A stretch of 20,594 bases of DNA from Caryophanales bacterium UBA6768 (GTDB taxonomy: Bacteria; Bacillota; Bacilli; Bacillales_D; Amphibacillaceae): assembly GCA_002453315.1 (NCBI GenBank), contig DKGO01000186.1, forward strand, positions 1 to 20,594, written 5' to 3'. Made by a program: the position numbers and the translations under genes. Shown here in pieces: positions 1 through 6,650 of this stretch (positions are counted from its first letter, which is position 1; each line of letters starts with the position of its first letter). The notes below the pieces were generated by a model. The model did no database searches, was not told the DNA's origin, and was given only the letters and a program-made list of their open reading frames with translations.

Positions 1-627
1 CGAGGACGACTCGGGAGGAGCTGGGAATCGGAAACACGTTCAGGGATTTGGATGAGTCTCATTTTGCGCCCAAATATCCCACCAAACCAGGCTCCACAGC
101 TCACCTTACTAACAGCAGTTGCGATTGTACAAGCTATTCAAAATATGACTCATATAGAGTGTGAAATAAAATGGCCAAATGATATTTTGATAAACGGAAA
201 AAAACTCGTAGGCATTTTAACTGAACTACAAGCGGAGGCCGATGCAATTCAATCCATCATTATCGGAATAGGGATTAATGTAAATACTAAACAATTTCCA
301 GAGGAGCTCCAAAACAAAGCAACATCGTTATATAGAGAAAATAATCAACAAAAAATAGAAAGGGCCACATTAATACAATCAATTTTACAACAAATTGAAT
401 TTCTATATGAAGAATATCTTGACACTGGCTTCGCAGCAATAAAACTTCGCTGGGAAAGTTATGCTGTAAGTTTAGGAAAATTCATTACTGCACGAACCTT
501 AAATGGTGAAATTAAAGGGCTAGCGAAAGGAATTACGAACGAAGGTGTATTACTAATTGAAGATGAGAATGGCAAAATACATCAAGTATATTCCGCAGAC
601 ATTGAAATTCCTTCTTCACAATTATAA
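1..627 (+). CDS. birA: Biotin--protein ligase BirA, C-terminal part (5' end outside window)
   Basis: Activates biotin with ATP and transfers it to a lysine of acetyl-CoA or pyruvate carboxylase in the cytoplasm; bifunctional members also repress biotin genes through an N-terminal helix-turn-helix. The reading frame is open from base 1 and begins inside the biotin/ATP-binding loop GRGRLGRSW, followed by GIWMSL, then KWPNDI with the catalytic-site lysine, GIGINVN, and a small C-terminal SH3-like domain. The N-terminal part, including any DNA-binding domain, lies upstream of the window, so whether this is a repressor-type BirA cannot be judged here. An ATG at 52 lies inside the conserved core and is not the start. 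In B. subtilis birA also lies just before panBCD. The stop overlaps a good sigma-A-type promoter that points toward panB. Confidence 0.95.
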   Translation, partial: RGRLGRSWESETRSGIWMSLILRPNIPPNQAPQLTLLTAVAIVQAIQNMTHIECEIKWPNDILINGKKLVGILTELQAEADAIQSIIIGIGINVNTKQFPEELQNKATSLYRENNQQKIERATLIQSILQQIEFLYEEYLDTGFAAIKLRWESYAVSLGKFITARTLNGEIKGLAKGITNEGVLLIEDENGKIHQVYSADIEIPSSQL

Positions 628-643
628 TTGATCTTGTTATACT
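615..643 (+). promoter_or_regulatory. Candidate sigma-A promoter for the panBCD leader
   Basis: TTCACA at 615-620 and TATACT at 638-643 are separated by 17 bases; each hexamer differs from consensus at one position. It overlaps the end of birA and would start transcription near 650, about 200 bases before panB. No promoter-like pair was found between the hairpin at 774-799 and panB. Inferred from sequence only. Confidence 0.55.
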
Positions 644-649
644 GTAATC

Positions 650-832
650 ATATTGGGCAGTATCTAATCGAACTGCACCGAAATTTGTACGTTCTTTAGT
701 TTAATACTCGGATTCTGCCTTGATCCTTAACGGACGGGGACAGAGGGATGAAAATCAACATCGTACACTTGATCCTTCTTTCCTAAAAGAAGGTTTTTTG
801 ATTTTCTGACCCTCTAACAAGAAACTACACAT
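650..832 (+). promoter_or_regulatory. Structured 5' leader of panBCD, possible attenuator
   Basis: Gene-free stretch between birA and panB. A long-range stem can form between 656-664 (GGCAGTATC) and 711-719 (GATTCTGCC), with eight of nine positions paired, closing a 46-base loop region. It starts about six bases after the predicted transcription start. It is followed by a linker, an intrinsic-terminator hairpin at 774-799, and the panB ribosome-binding site. A segment at 692-699 (TTCTTTAG) could pair with the 3' side of the terminator, leaving one bulged A, which would give a simple antiterminator. It matches no riboswitch or T-box hallmark that I recognise. Regulation is an inference. Confidence 0.35.
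774..799 (+). terminator. Intrinsic terminator between birA and panB
   Basis: Perfect 8-bp stem CCTTCTTT (774-781) with AAAGAAGG (786-793), loop CCTA, then six T. It lies about 50 bases before the panB start. It may end the birA transcript, attenuate panBCD, or both. Confidence 0.8.
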
Positions 833-847
833 TTGGAGGGAATTAAA

Positions 848-1687
848 ATGAGAAGTACGAAGGACTTTATGAACATGAAGGAAAACGATGACCCAATTGT
901 TATGATTACAGCTTATGATTATCCTTCAGCAAAGATTGTTGAAAATGCTGGAGTCGACATGATTTTAGTTGGAGATTCGCTTGGAATGGTAGTATTGGGC
1001 TATGAATCAACCATTCAAGTTACATTAGACGATATGCTCGTTCATACTAAAGCGGTAAAAAGGGGAGCGACAAACAGTTTTATTGTTGTCGATTTACCGT
1101 TTATGACGTACCATTCCACTTACTCAGAAACGCTTGCAAATGCAAAAAAAATAATGCAATCTGGCGGAGCCCATGCTGTTAAATTAGAAGGTAGTGGGGA
1201 AGTCGTTGATCATATTTATAAATTGACACAAGCCGGTGTTCCCGTCGTTGGTCATCTCGGTCTCACACCACAATCTGTCGGCGTATTAGGCGGTTATAAG
1301 GTTCAAGGAAGAGATGCGAAGACAGCACGGAAGTTAATTGAAGATGCTAAAAAAATTGAAGCAGCAGGAGCTTTTGCTCTTGTGTTGGAATGTGTTCCAG
1401 AGCAAGTCGCTGCTCTCGTTAGTCAAGAGCTTCACATTCCGACCATTGGTATTGGCGCAGGTGTTCACACTGATGGTCAAGTCCTTGTCTATCACGATAT
1501 TGTAGGCTATGGAAGTCACCATGTCCCAAAATTCGTGAAACAATATTGCAAAATATCTAATACACTTGAAACGGCAATTGGTAATTATGTATCTGAAGTA
1601 AAAACTAAAAATTTTCCAAAAGAAGAGCATACGTTTACAATTAAAAGCGAAGAGTTAGACAGCCTATATGGAGGAGTACGCGCGTGA
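848..1687 (+). CDS. panB: 3-methyl-2-oxobutanoate hydroxymethyltransferase PanB
   Basis: Catalyses the first committed step of pantothenate synthesis, transferring a hydroxymethyl group from methylene-tetrahydrofolate to alpha-ketoisovalerate to give ketopantoate. A cytoplasmic TIM-barrel enzyme. From the ATG at 848 the product is 279 aa, the usual family length. Visible features are [10 protein letters not shown] near residue 19, the metal-binding D43 in LVGDSLGM, D82, E114, and the catalytic E181 in LVLECVPE, followed by IGIGAG. The start is set by GGAGGG at 835-840, eight bases upstream; a TTG at 833 lies within that ribosome-binding site and is rejected. The stop overlaps the panC start (GTGA), which indicates translational coupling. 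Possibly controlled by the leader and hairpin upstream. Confidence 0.97.
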   Translation: MRSTKDFMNMKENDDPIVMITAYDYPSAKIVENAGVDMILVGDSLGMVVLGYESTIQVTLDDMLVHTKAVKRGATNSFIVVDLPFMTYHSTYSETLANAKKIMQSGGAHAVKLEGSGEVVDHIYKLTQAGVPVVGHLGLTPQSVGVLGGYKVQGRDAKTARKLIEDAKKIEAAGAFALVLECVPEQVAALVSQELHIPTIGIGAGVHTDGQVLVYHDIVGYGSHHVPKFVKQYCKISNTLETAIGNYVSEVKTKNFPKEEHTFTIKSEELDSLYGGVRA

Positions 1688-2538
1688 TCATCATCAAAAA
1701 TGTACAAGAAATGCAAGCACTTGCAAAAAAAAATAAACTAGTACAAAAAACGATTGGATTTGTCCCTACAATGGGCTCTCTTCATGAAGGACATTTATCA
1801 CTTGTAAAAGAAGCAAAAAAAAATAATGATCTTATTGTGATGAGTATCTTTGTTAATCCAACCCAATTTGGACCAAATGAAGATTTTGAAAGTTATCCTC
1901 GTAACTTTGAGCAAGATAAAGAATTAGCTAAAGAACATGGAGTTGATATTCTTTTTTATCCATCAACCTCAGCAATGTATCCAGCAGAATTGACAACTGA
2001 AATCCATGTTATGAAGCGAACGAATGTATTATGTGGGTCAACAAGACCAGGTCATTTTGATGGGGTAGCGACTGTCCTCTTTAAATTGTTTCATATCATT
2101 TTACCTGATGATGTTTATTTTGGGATGAAGGACGCGCAACAAATTGCAGTCATTGACGGTTTTCTTAATGATTACAATTTTCCGATAAATTTAATCTCTT
2201 GTCCGACCATTCGTGAAGCTGATGGCTTAGCGAAGAGCTCACGCAACGTTAATTTAACGAACAAAGAAAGACAGGAAGCTCCGCATATTTATCATTGCAT
2301 AAAAGAAGCAACTGAACTAACAGATAAAGGGGAACGAAACACTGAAAAAATTCGCAATTTGATTTATGATAAATTATCTTCTGCAATTTCGGGGAAAATA
2401 GACTACTTAGAGATATTAACTTACCCTAATTTAACTCCTTTAAACACTTTATCTGGAAAAGTCATTATTGCAGTTGCAGTTCGTTATTCAAACGTTCGAT
2501 TGATTGACAATATTATTTGGTCAATAAAGGAGGAATAA
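1684..2538 (+). CDS. panC: Pantothenate synthetase PanC
   Basis: Joins pantoate and beta-alanine with ATP through a pantoyl-adenylate intermediate to make pantothenate. 284 aa, normal length. The nucleotidyltransferase signature [10 protein letters not shown] is at residues 28-37, with [11 protein letters not shown] near 121-131, FGMKDAQQ at 146-153 and the KSSRNVNL loop at 184-191. The GTG start at 1684 overlaps the panB stop by four bases and follows GGAGGAG at about 1671. panD starts three bases after the stop, so panB, panC and panD form one tight operon delivering both the pantoate and beta-alanine arms of the pathway. Confidence 0.97.
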   Translation: MIIIKNVQEMQALAKKNKLVQKTIGFVPTMGSLHEGHLSLVKEAKKNNDLIVMSIFVNPTQFGPNEDFESYPRNFEQDKELAKEHGVDILFYPSTSAMYPAELTTEIHVMKRTNVLCGSTRPGHFDGVATVLFKLFHIILPDDVYFGMKDAQQIAVIDGFLNDYNFPINLISCPTIREADGLAKSSRNVNLTNKERQEAPHIYHCIKEATELTDKGERNTEKIRNLIYDKLSSAISGKIDYLEILTYPNLTPLNTLSGKVIIAVAVRYSNVRLIDNIIWSIKEE

Positions 2539-2541
2539 GAC

Positions 2542-2931
2542 GTGTACCGCACAATGATGAAAGGTAAAATTCACCGCGCTAGAATAACTGAAGCAGATCT
2601 CAACTACGTTGGGAGTATTACGATTGATGAGGACATCCTCGATGCTGTTGATATGGTACCAAATGAAAAGGTACAGATTGTAAACAATAACAACGGTGCT
2701 CGTTTTGAAACGTATATTATTGCTGGTAAAAGAGGAAGTGGAGTCATCTGTGTCAATGGGGCTGCTGCTCGTCTCGTTCAAGAAGGCGACGTTATTATTA
2801 TTATTTCATATGCATTAGTTGCCAATGAAGAAATAACTAACTTTACACCCCGAGTTGCGATCATGAATGAGAAAAATCAAATCGTCGAAATGCTTGATAG
2901 TGAGCCTGAAGCAACAACTGTCATGTCTTAA
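2542..2931 (+). CDS. panD: Aspartate 1-decarboxylase PanD
   Basis: Pyruvoyl-dependent enzyme that decarboxylates aspartate to beta-alanine, the second substrate of PanC. The proenzyme cleaves itself between Gly24 and Ser25, both present in YVGSITID, converting Ser25 to the pyruvoyl group. Lys9 and Tyr22, needed for catalysis or processing in the family, are also present. 129 aa, normal length. The GTG start at 2542 follows AAGGAGG just before the panC stop. Last gene of panBCD; a strong hairpin terminator follows directly. In B. subtilis the next gene is dinG; here it is absent. Confidence 0.97.
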   Translation: MYRTMMKGKIHRARITEADLNYVGSITIDEDILDAVDMVPNEKVQIVNNNNGARFETYIIAGKRGSGVICVNGAAARLVQEGDVIIIISYALVANEEITNFTPRVAIMNEKNQIVEMLDSEPEATTVMS

Positions 2932-2933
2932 TA

Positions 2934-2971
2934 ATTTAAAAGAAGCAGCGAGTCAGTTGCTTCTTTTAAAT
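2934..2971 (+). terminator. Terminator after panBCD
   Basis: Perfect 14-bp stem between 2934-2947 and 2958-2971 (TTTAAAAGAAGCA and its complement) with a 10-base loop. The U-rich 3' arm supplies the U-tract. It begins three bases after the panD stop. Confidence 0.85.
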
Positions 2972-2985
2972 CCTCTGTTCAAAAG

Positions 2986-3015
2986 ATGACAAGCTCATTG
3001 AAAAAGTACTATAAT
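2986..3015 (+). promoter_or_regulatory. Candidate sigma-A promoter for ypmB-aspB
   Basis: ATGACA at 2986-2991 and a perfect TATAAT at 3010-3015, spacer 18 bases, about 30 bases before the ypmB start and just after the panD terminator. Confidence 0.55.
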
Positions 3016-3044
3016 GTTAGCAGTCTAAACAAGAAGGTGATAAT

Positions 3045-3527
3045 ATGAAAAAGTGGACCTTCGTTATAATCTTATTTTTATTCATAGTGTTTTTTCAATC
3101 TTTATACATATATCACAAGGCATCCGAACCAATTAAAGATGCACAAGCTTTAGCAATTGAAGATACGATGAAAAGCTTGAAACTTCATGAAATCATTGAT
3201 GTTTCTTTTTTTAATGGAGATGAAGCCTTTCAGGTCGTCCATGCGTTAGATGAAAAGGATGAAGAGATTTTTGTCTGGATTCCAGAAAAAAAACCTGAAG
3301 AAGTTGTCATTGAAAAAGCTGAAAACGGAATCTCAAAAGAGCAAGTGAAACAATATGCTTTAGCTGAATTGGACATCAAGAAAATCCAAAACATTCGCCT
3401 AGGAATGAAACATAATATTCCTGTTTGGGAAATTACATTTATTGACTCAAGTAATCGATATAGCTTTTATTATTTACATTTTAATGGGAAGACGTGGCTT
3501 GAAAACTACCGATTAAAAGCTATATAA
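3045..3527 (+). CDS. ypmB: YpmB-like membrane-anchored protein, PepSY-like/DUF5590
   Basis: Conserved Bacillaceae protein of unknown role. 160 aa, close to B. subtilis YpmB. Residues about 5-25 form one hydrophobic segment after MKK, so the protein is probably anchored in the membrane with the rest outside. The exterior part is charged, and its second half (ISKEQVKQYALAE onward, ending with VWEITF and YYLHFNGKTW) resembles the alpha-beta PepSY-like fold. The start ATG at 3045 follows AGAAGGTGAT. aspB follows after 28 bases, probably in the same transcript, as in B. subtilis. The preceding neighbours dinG and ypmA of B. subtilis are absent here. Function is not established; the family assignment is by synteny and overall appearance. 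Confidence 0.8.
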   Translation: MKKWTFVIILFLFIVFFQSLYIYHKASEPIKDAQALAIEDTMKSLKLHEIIDVSFFNGDEAFQVVHALDEKDEEIFVWIPEKKPEEVVIEKAENGISKEQVKQYALAELDIKKIQNIRLGMKHNIPVWEITFIDSSNRYSFYYLHFNGKTWLENYRLKAI

Positions 3528-3555
3528 AATTATAGAGAATATTGGAGGAACTGTA

Positions 3556-4743
3556 ATGCAATTATCAAAACGTGTATCTGTTTTATCACCTTCTACAACA
3601 TTAGAAATTACGGCGAAGGCCAACGCTTTAAAAGCGGCTGGTCAAGACGTTATTGGTCTTGGTGCTGGTGAGCCTGATTTCAATACTCCTGACCATATCA
3701 TTGAAGCTGCATACGAAGCGATGCAAACTGGCCTTATAAAATATACACCTTCAAGTGGATTACCTGCACTTAAGGAGAGCATTATTGGAAAGCTAAAAAA
3801 GGATCAAAATCTTGATTACAGTTCGGATGAAATTATCGTTTGTTCTGGAGCAAAGCATGCCCTTTATACAATTTTTCAAGCTTATTTAAACGAAGGCGAT
3901 GAGGTTATCATTCCAACGCCATTTTGGGTTAGCTATCCTGAACAAGTAAAGCTCGCAGGTGGCCTTCCTGTTTACGTGGAAGGTAAAGAGTCAAATGAGT
4001 TTAAAGTCACCCCTGAGCAAATCGAATCTGCTGTGACAGATCACACGAAAGCAATCGTCATTAACTCTCCAAGTAATCCAACTGGCATGCTTTATTCAAA
4101 AGAAGAACTAGCTGCTATTGGTGAAGTTTGTTTGAAACATAATCTTCTTATCGTTTCAGATGAAATCTATGAGAAATTAACGTATGGTGATGCAAAACAT
4201 GTTTCCATTGCAGAAATATCTGAAGACTTGAAAAACCAAACAGTCGTTATTAATGGGGTATCTAAATCTCACTCAATGACTGGTTGGAGGCTTGGTTACG
4301 CAGCAGGAAATGCTCAACTAATAAAAGCAATGACAAATCATGCGAGCCATAGTACATCTAATCCATCGACTATTTCACAATACGCTGCAATTGCTGCTTA
4401 CAATGGACCACAAGAGCCTGTTGAAGAGATGCGCCAAGCATTCGAAGATAGATTAAATAAACTATATGAAAGACTCATCTCCATTGAAGGATTTACTTGC
4501 ATCAAACCACAAGGTGCATTTTATTTATTTCCGAACGCAAAAGAGGTCGCGACACGGACTGGCTATCTATCTGTCGATGAATTTACGAAAGCGTTATTAG
4601 AAGAGGCAAATGTTGCTTTAGTTCCCGGTTCTGGCTTCGGTACGCCGGACAACGTTCGTTTATCGTATGCAACATCTTTAGATATTTTAGAAGATGCGAT
4701 TGACAGAATTGCTCGTTTCGTAGTCGAAAAAACAAACTCTTAA
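3556..4743 (+). CDS. aspB: Aspartate aminotransferase AspB (class I, PLP-dependent)
   Basis: Transfers the amino group between aspartate and 2-oxoglutarate in the cytoplasm, linking the TCA cycle with the aspartate family of amino acids. Aspartate is also the source of aspartate semialdehyde, the precursor of ectoine, and the substrate of PanD. 395 aa, typical of the Bacillus-type subgroup. Visible are GLGAGEPDF at 34-42, SPSNPTG at 171-177 with the cofactor-contacting Asn174, SDEIY at 201-205 with Asp202, and the PLP lysine Lys237 in SKSHSMTGWR. The start ATG follows TTGGAGGA. In B. subtilis asnS lies between aspB and dnaD; here only 41 bases separate them. Confidence 0.95.
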   Translation: MQLSKRVSVLSPSTTLEITAKANALKAAGQDVIGLGAGEPDFNTPDHIIEAAYEAMQTGLIKYTPSSGLPALKESIIGKLKKDQNLDYSSDEIIVCSGAKHALYTIFQAYLNEGDEVIIPTPFWVSYPEQVKLAGGLPVYVEGKESNEFKVTPEQIESAVTDHTKAIVINSPSNPTGMLYSKEELAAIGEVCLKHNLLIVSDEIYEKLTYGDAKHVSIAEISEDLKNQTVVINGVSKSHSMTGWRLGYAAGNAQLIKAMTNHASHSTSNPSTISQYAAIAAYNGPQEPVEEMRQAFEDRLNKLYERLISIEGFTCIKPQGAFYLFPNAKEVATRTGYLSVDEFTKALLEEANVALVPGSGFGTPDNVRLSYATSLDILEDAIDRIARFVVEKTNS

Positions 4744-4784
4744 AGTAACCCTCGCTTTTACTAGCCTAAATGAGGTGGCAAAAT

Positions 4785-5483
4785 TTGAAAAAAGAACACT
4801 TTGAAAAATGGTTAACTGAGGGATCTGTTTCAATACCTAACCTTTTACTCCGGCATTATAAAAAAATTGGACTTAACGAGATTGAATGCTTTGTACTCAT
4901 CCAACTACACAGTTTCATAGAAAAAGGGGTTCGGTTTCCAACACCAGAGCAATTAGCAGAGCGGATGACTCTTTCCACTGAAGAATGTATTGATACAATT
5001 AGCAAATTAATTCATAAAGGTGTTTTATTAATCGAAGAACATAAAGACCCTATAAACACCATTTATTCTGAATCATATTCTCTAACCCCTTTATGGGTTA
5101 ACCTTATCCAATCAATTGTAGCAATAGAACAACAAGACTCTGCGATTGACACTCAAGAAAGCCTTTACTCAATTTTTGAAAATGAGTTTGCAAGACCTTT
5201 ATCACCTATTGAATGTGAGACACTCGCAATGTGGGTAGATGAAGACAAACATTCATCCGAGCTTATCGTTGCTGCACTAAAAGAAGCTGTTCTTTCTGGA
5301 AAAATCAACTTTCGCTACATCGATCGAATTTTATTTGAGTGGAAGAAAAATGGAATTCAAACAGCTGAAGAAGCGCATAAATATGGCGAACGATTCAGAA
5401 GTCGACGCCAAGATCAAAATCAGAACAAAGAAAACCAAGACAAGAAAGCAAAGGTCAGCTATCCATTTTATAATTGGTTGTAG
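4785..5483 (+). CDS. dnaD: DNA replication initiation/remodelling protein DnaD
   Basis: Primosome component that acts with DnaA, DnaB and DnaI in loading the replicative helicase at the origin and in restart. Starting at TTG 4785 the protein is 232 aa and begins MKKEHFEKWL, matching the B. subtilis protein; AGGTGG at 4774-4779 is correctly placed for this start. An ATG at 4770 overlaps that ribosome-binding site and would add five residues; it is less likely. The N-terminal half is a winged-helix domain. The C-terminal DDBH2 domain (about 125-200) carries FARPLSPIECETLAMW and the single-strand-DNA-binding pattern YxxxIxxxW (Tyr178, Ile182, Trp186). The protein ends FYNWL, as in the family. 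Confidence 0.93.
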   Translation: MKKEHFEKWLTEGSVSIPNLLLRHYKKIGLNEIECFVLIQLHSFIEKGVRFPTPEQLAERMTLSTEECIDTISKLIHKGVLLIEEHKDPINTIYSESYSLTPLWVNLIQSIVAIEQQDSAIDTQESLYSIFENEFARPLSPIECETLAMWVDEDKHSSELIVAALKEAVLSGKINFRYIDRILFEWKKNGIQTAEEAHKYGERFRSRRQDQNQNKENQDKKAKVSYPFYNWL

Positions 5484-5486
5484 TGA

Positions 5487-5512
5487 AAAAGCGGGAGAAT
5501 CATCCCGCTTTT
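5487..5512 (+). terminator. Terminator after dnaD
   Basis: 10-bp perfect stem AAAAGCGGGA / TCCCGCTTTT with loop GAATCA, three bases after the dnaD stop. The U-tract is short, so some read-through into nth is possible. Confidence 0.75.
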
Positions 5513-5558
5513 CATTATGGAACAAAGATTATTACTTTAAAAGGGGAAGACTTGTGCG

Positions 5559-6230
5559 ATGTTATCTAACAAAAAAGTCCTTTATGTTTTAGATGAAATT
5601 GCAAGCATGTTTCCTGATGCACACTGTGAACTTCGTCATTCTAATGCATTTGAGTTATTAATTGCTGTCTTACTTTCTGCTCAATGTACAGACGTGCTTG
5701 TCAATCGAGTAACAAAAGATCTTTTTAACAAGTATTCATCACCTGAAGATTATTTATCGGTTCCATTAGAAGAATTGGAGCAAGATATTCGCAGCATTGG
5801 GTTGTATCGAACAAAAGCAAAAAACATTCGAAATCTCTCGCATATGCTTATTCACGAATACGGAGGTATCGTTCCAGACGATCGTGATGAGCTGATGAAC
5901 TTTCCAGGTGTGGGAAGAAAGACAGCAAATGTCGTCGCTTCTGTCGCATTTAATATACCTGCAATTGCCGTAGACACACATGTAGAAAGAGTAAGCAAGA
6001 GGCTAGGTATTTGTAGATGGAAAGATTCCGTCCTACAAGTAGAAGAAACATTAATGCGCAAAATACCAAAAGAACGCTGGTCAGACTCCCATCATCAACT
6101 TATTTTCTTTGGTCGCTATCATTGTAAAGCACAATCTCCTCAATGTGAAATTTGCCCTGTATTAGACGTATGTCGGGAAGGTCAAAAAAGAATGAGGAGG
6201 AAGAGGAAGGTTGCCGAAGAAAAAGAATGA
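5559..6230 (+). CDS. nth: Endonuclease III (DNA glycosylase/AP lyase) Nth
   Basis: Base-excision repair enzyme that removes oxidised pyrimidines and nicks the resulting abasic site. 223 aa, normal length. The helix-hairpin-helix LMNFPGVGRKTANVV runs from about 112 and includes catalytic Lys121; catalytic Asp139 sits in AVDTHVERVSKRLG. The C-terminal [4Fe-4S] cluster ligands have the family spacing C-x6-C-x2-C-x5-C (Cys189, 196, 199, 205). ATG 5559 is preceded by AAAGGGG at about 5540. The last 20 bases overlap the start of ypoC, so the two are translationally coupled. The C-terminus is very basic (RMRRKRK). Confidence 0.97.
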   Translation: MLSNKKVLYVLDEIASMFPDAHCELRHSNAFELLIAVLLSAQCTDVLVNRVTKDLFNKYSSPEDYLSVPLEELEQDIRSIGLYRTKAKNIRNLSHMLIHEYGGIVPDDRDELMNFPGVGRKTANVVASVAFNIPAIAVDTHVERVSKRLGICRWKDSVLQVEETLMRKIPKERWSDSHHQLIFFGRYHCKAQSPQCEICPVLDVCREGQKRMRRKRKVAEEKE

Positions 6231-6630
6231 TTTTTATGCTTTTTTTAATGAACACCATTCCACATCTTTCACACTTCTAACATTTGAACAATTGCTAGAA
6301 GAATGGAGGCCATTACAAAATTCATTGGAGCAGCTATTCGTAGAGCGCCATAATGAATCCATTTTACAGCAAATGAATAAAGGAATTCAGGTCTTTATGT
6401 ATGCCCTCTACATAGCCAATCAACAATCATTAACAAATGCTCCTATTGAAGAGTGGGGGGACGTAAGTGATGGCTTCTATGTAACGCCGATTAATTTAAA
6501 AGAACGATTGCTTTTCGTCATGGAGAATCGGACAATTCATCACGCATACATACAATTAAATCAACTTTATAGCGAACTTCTAAAAAAATATGCTGTTCAT
6601 AAAGCAAAAAACAAATCGCATCGGGAATAA
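6211..6630 (+). CDS. ypoC: YpoC-like conserved hypothetical protein
   Basis: 139-aa soluble protein of unknown function, recognised by position (nth-ypoC convergent with ponA, as in B. subtilis) and general character rather than by a catalytic motif. It is rich in aromatic residues and leucines (FEQLLEEWRPLQNSLEQLF, YALYIANQQ), suggesting an alpha-helical bundle; no signal peptide or membrane span. The start is TTG 6211, directly behind the purine-rich AGGAGGAAGAGGAAGG inside the end of nth; the 20-base overlap implies coupling to nth. The stop codon (6628-6630) falls in the loop of the bidirectional terminator shared with ponA. Confidence 0.7.
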   Translation: MPKKKNDFYAFFNEHHSTSFTLLTFEQLLEEWRPLQNSLEQLFVERHNESILQQMNKGIQVFMYALYIANQQSLTNAPIEEWGDVSDGFYVTPINLKERLLFVMENRTIHHAYIQLNQLYSELLKKYAVHKAKNKSHRE

Positions 6631-6649
6631 CTCCGATGCGATTTGTTTT
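6608..6649. terminator. Bidirectional terminator shared by ypoC and ponA
   Basis: Perfect 17-bp inverted repeat (6608-6624 with 6633-6649) with an 8-base loop. TTTT ends the plus-strand arm, and a T-run follows on the minus strand (complement of 6606-6610). It ends the convergent ypoC and ponA transcripts. The ypoC coding region runs into it and stops in the loop; the ponA stop lies two bases from its other side. Confidence 0.9.
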
Positions 6650-6650
6650 G

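Noticed and set aside
650..830. T-box or known riboswitch ahead of panB
   Set aside because: No T-box bulge (AGGGTGGNACCGCG) or core of any known riboswitch was seen; kept only as a candidate unclassified leader.
1334..1630. Minus-strand 98-residue frame inside panB
   Set aside because: Shadow of a well-conserved gene on the other strand, without a start signal or recognisable domain.
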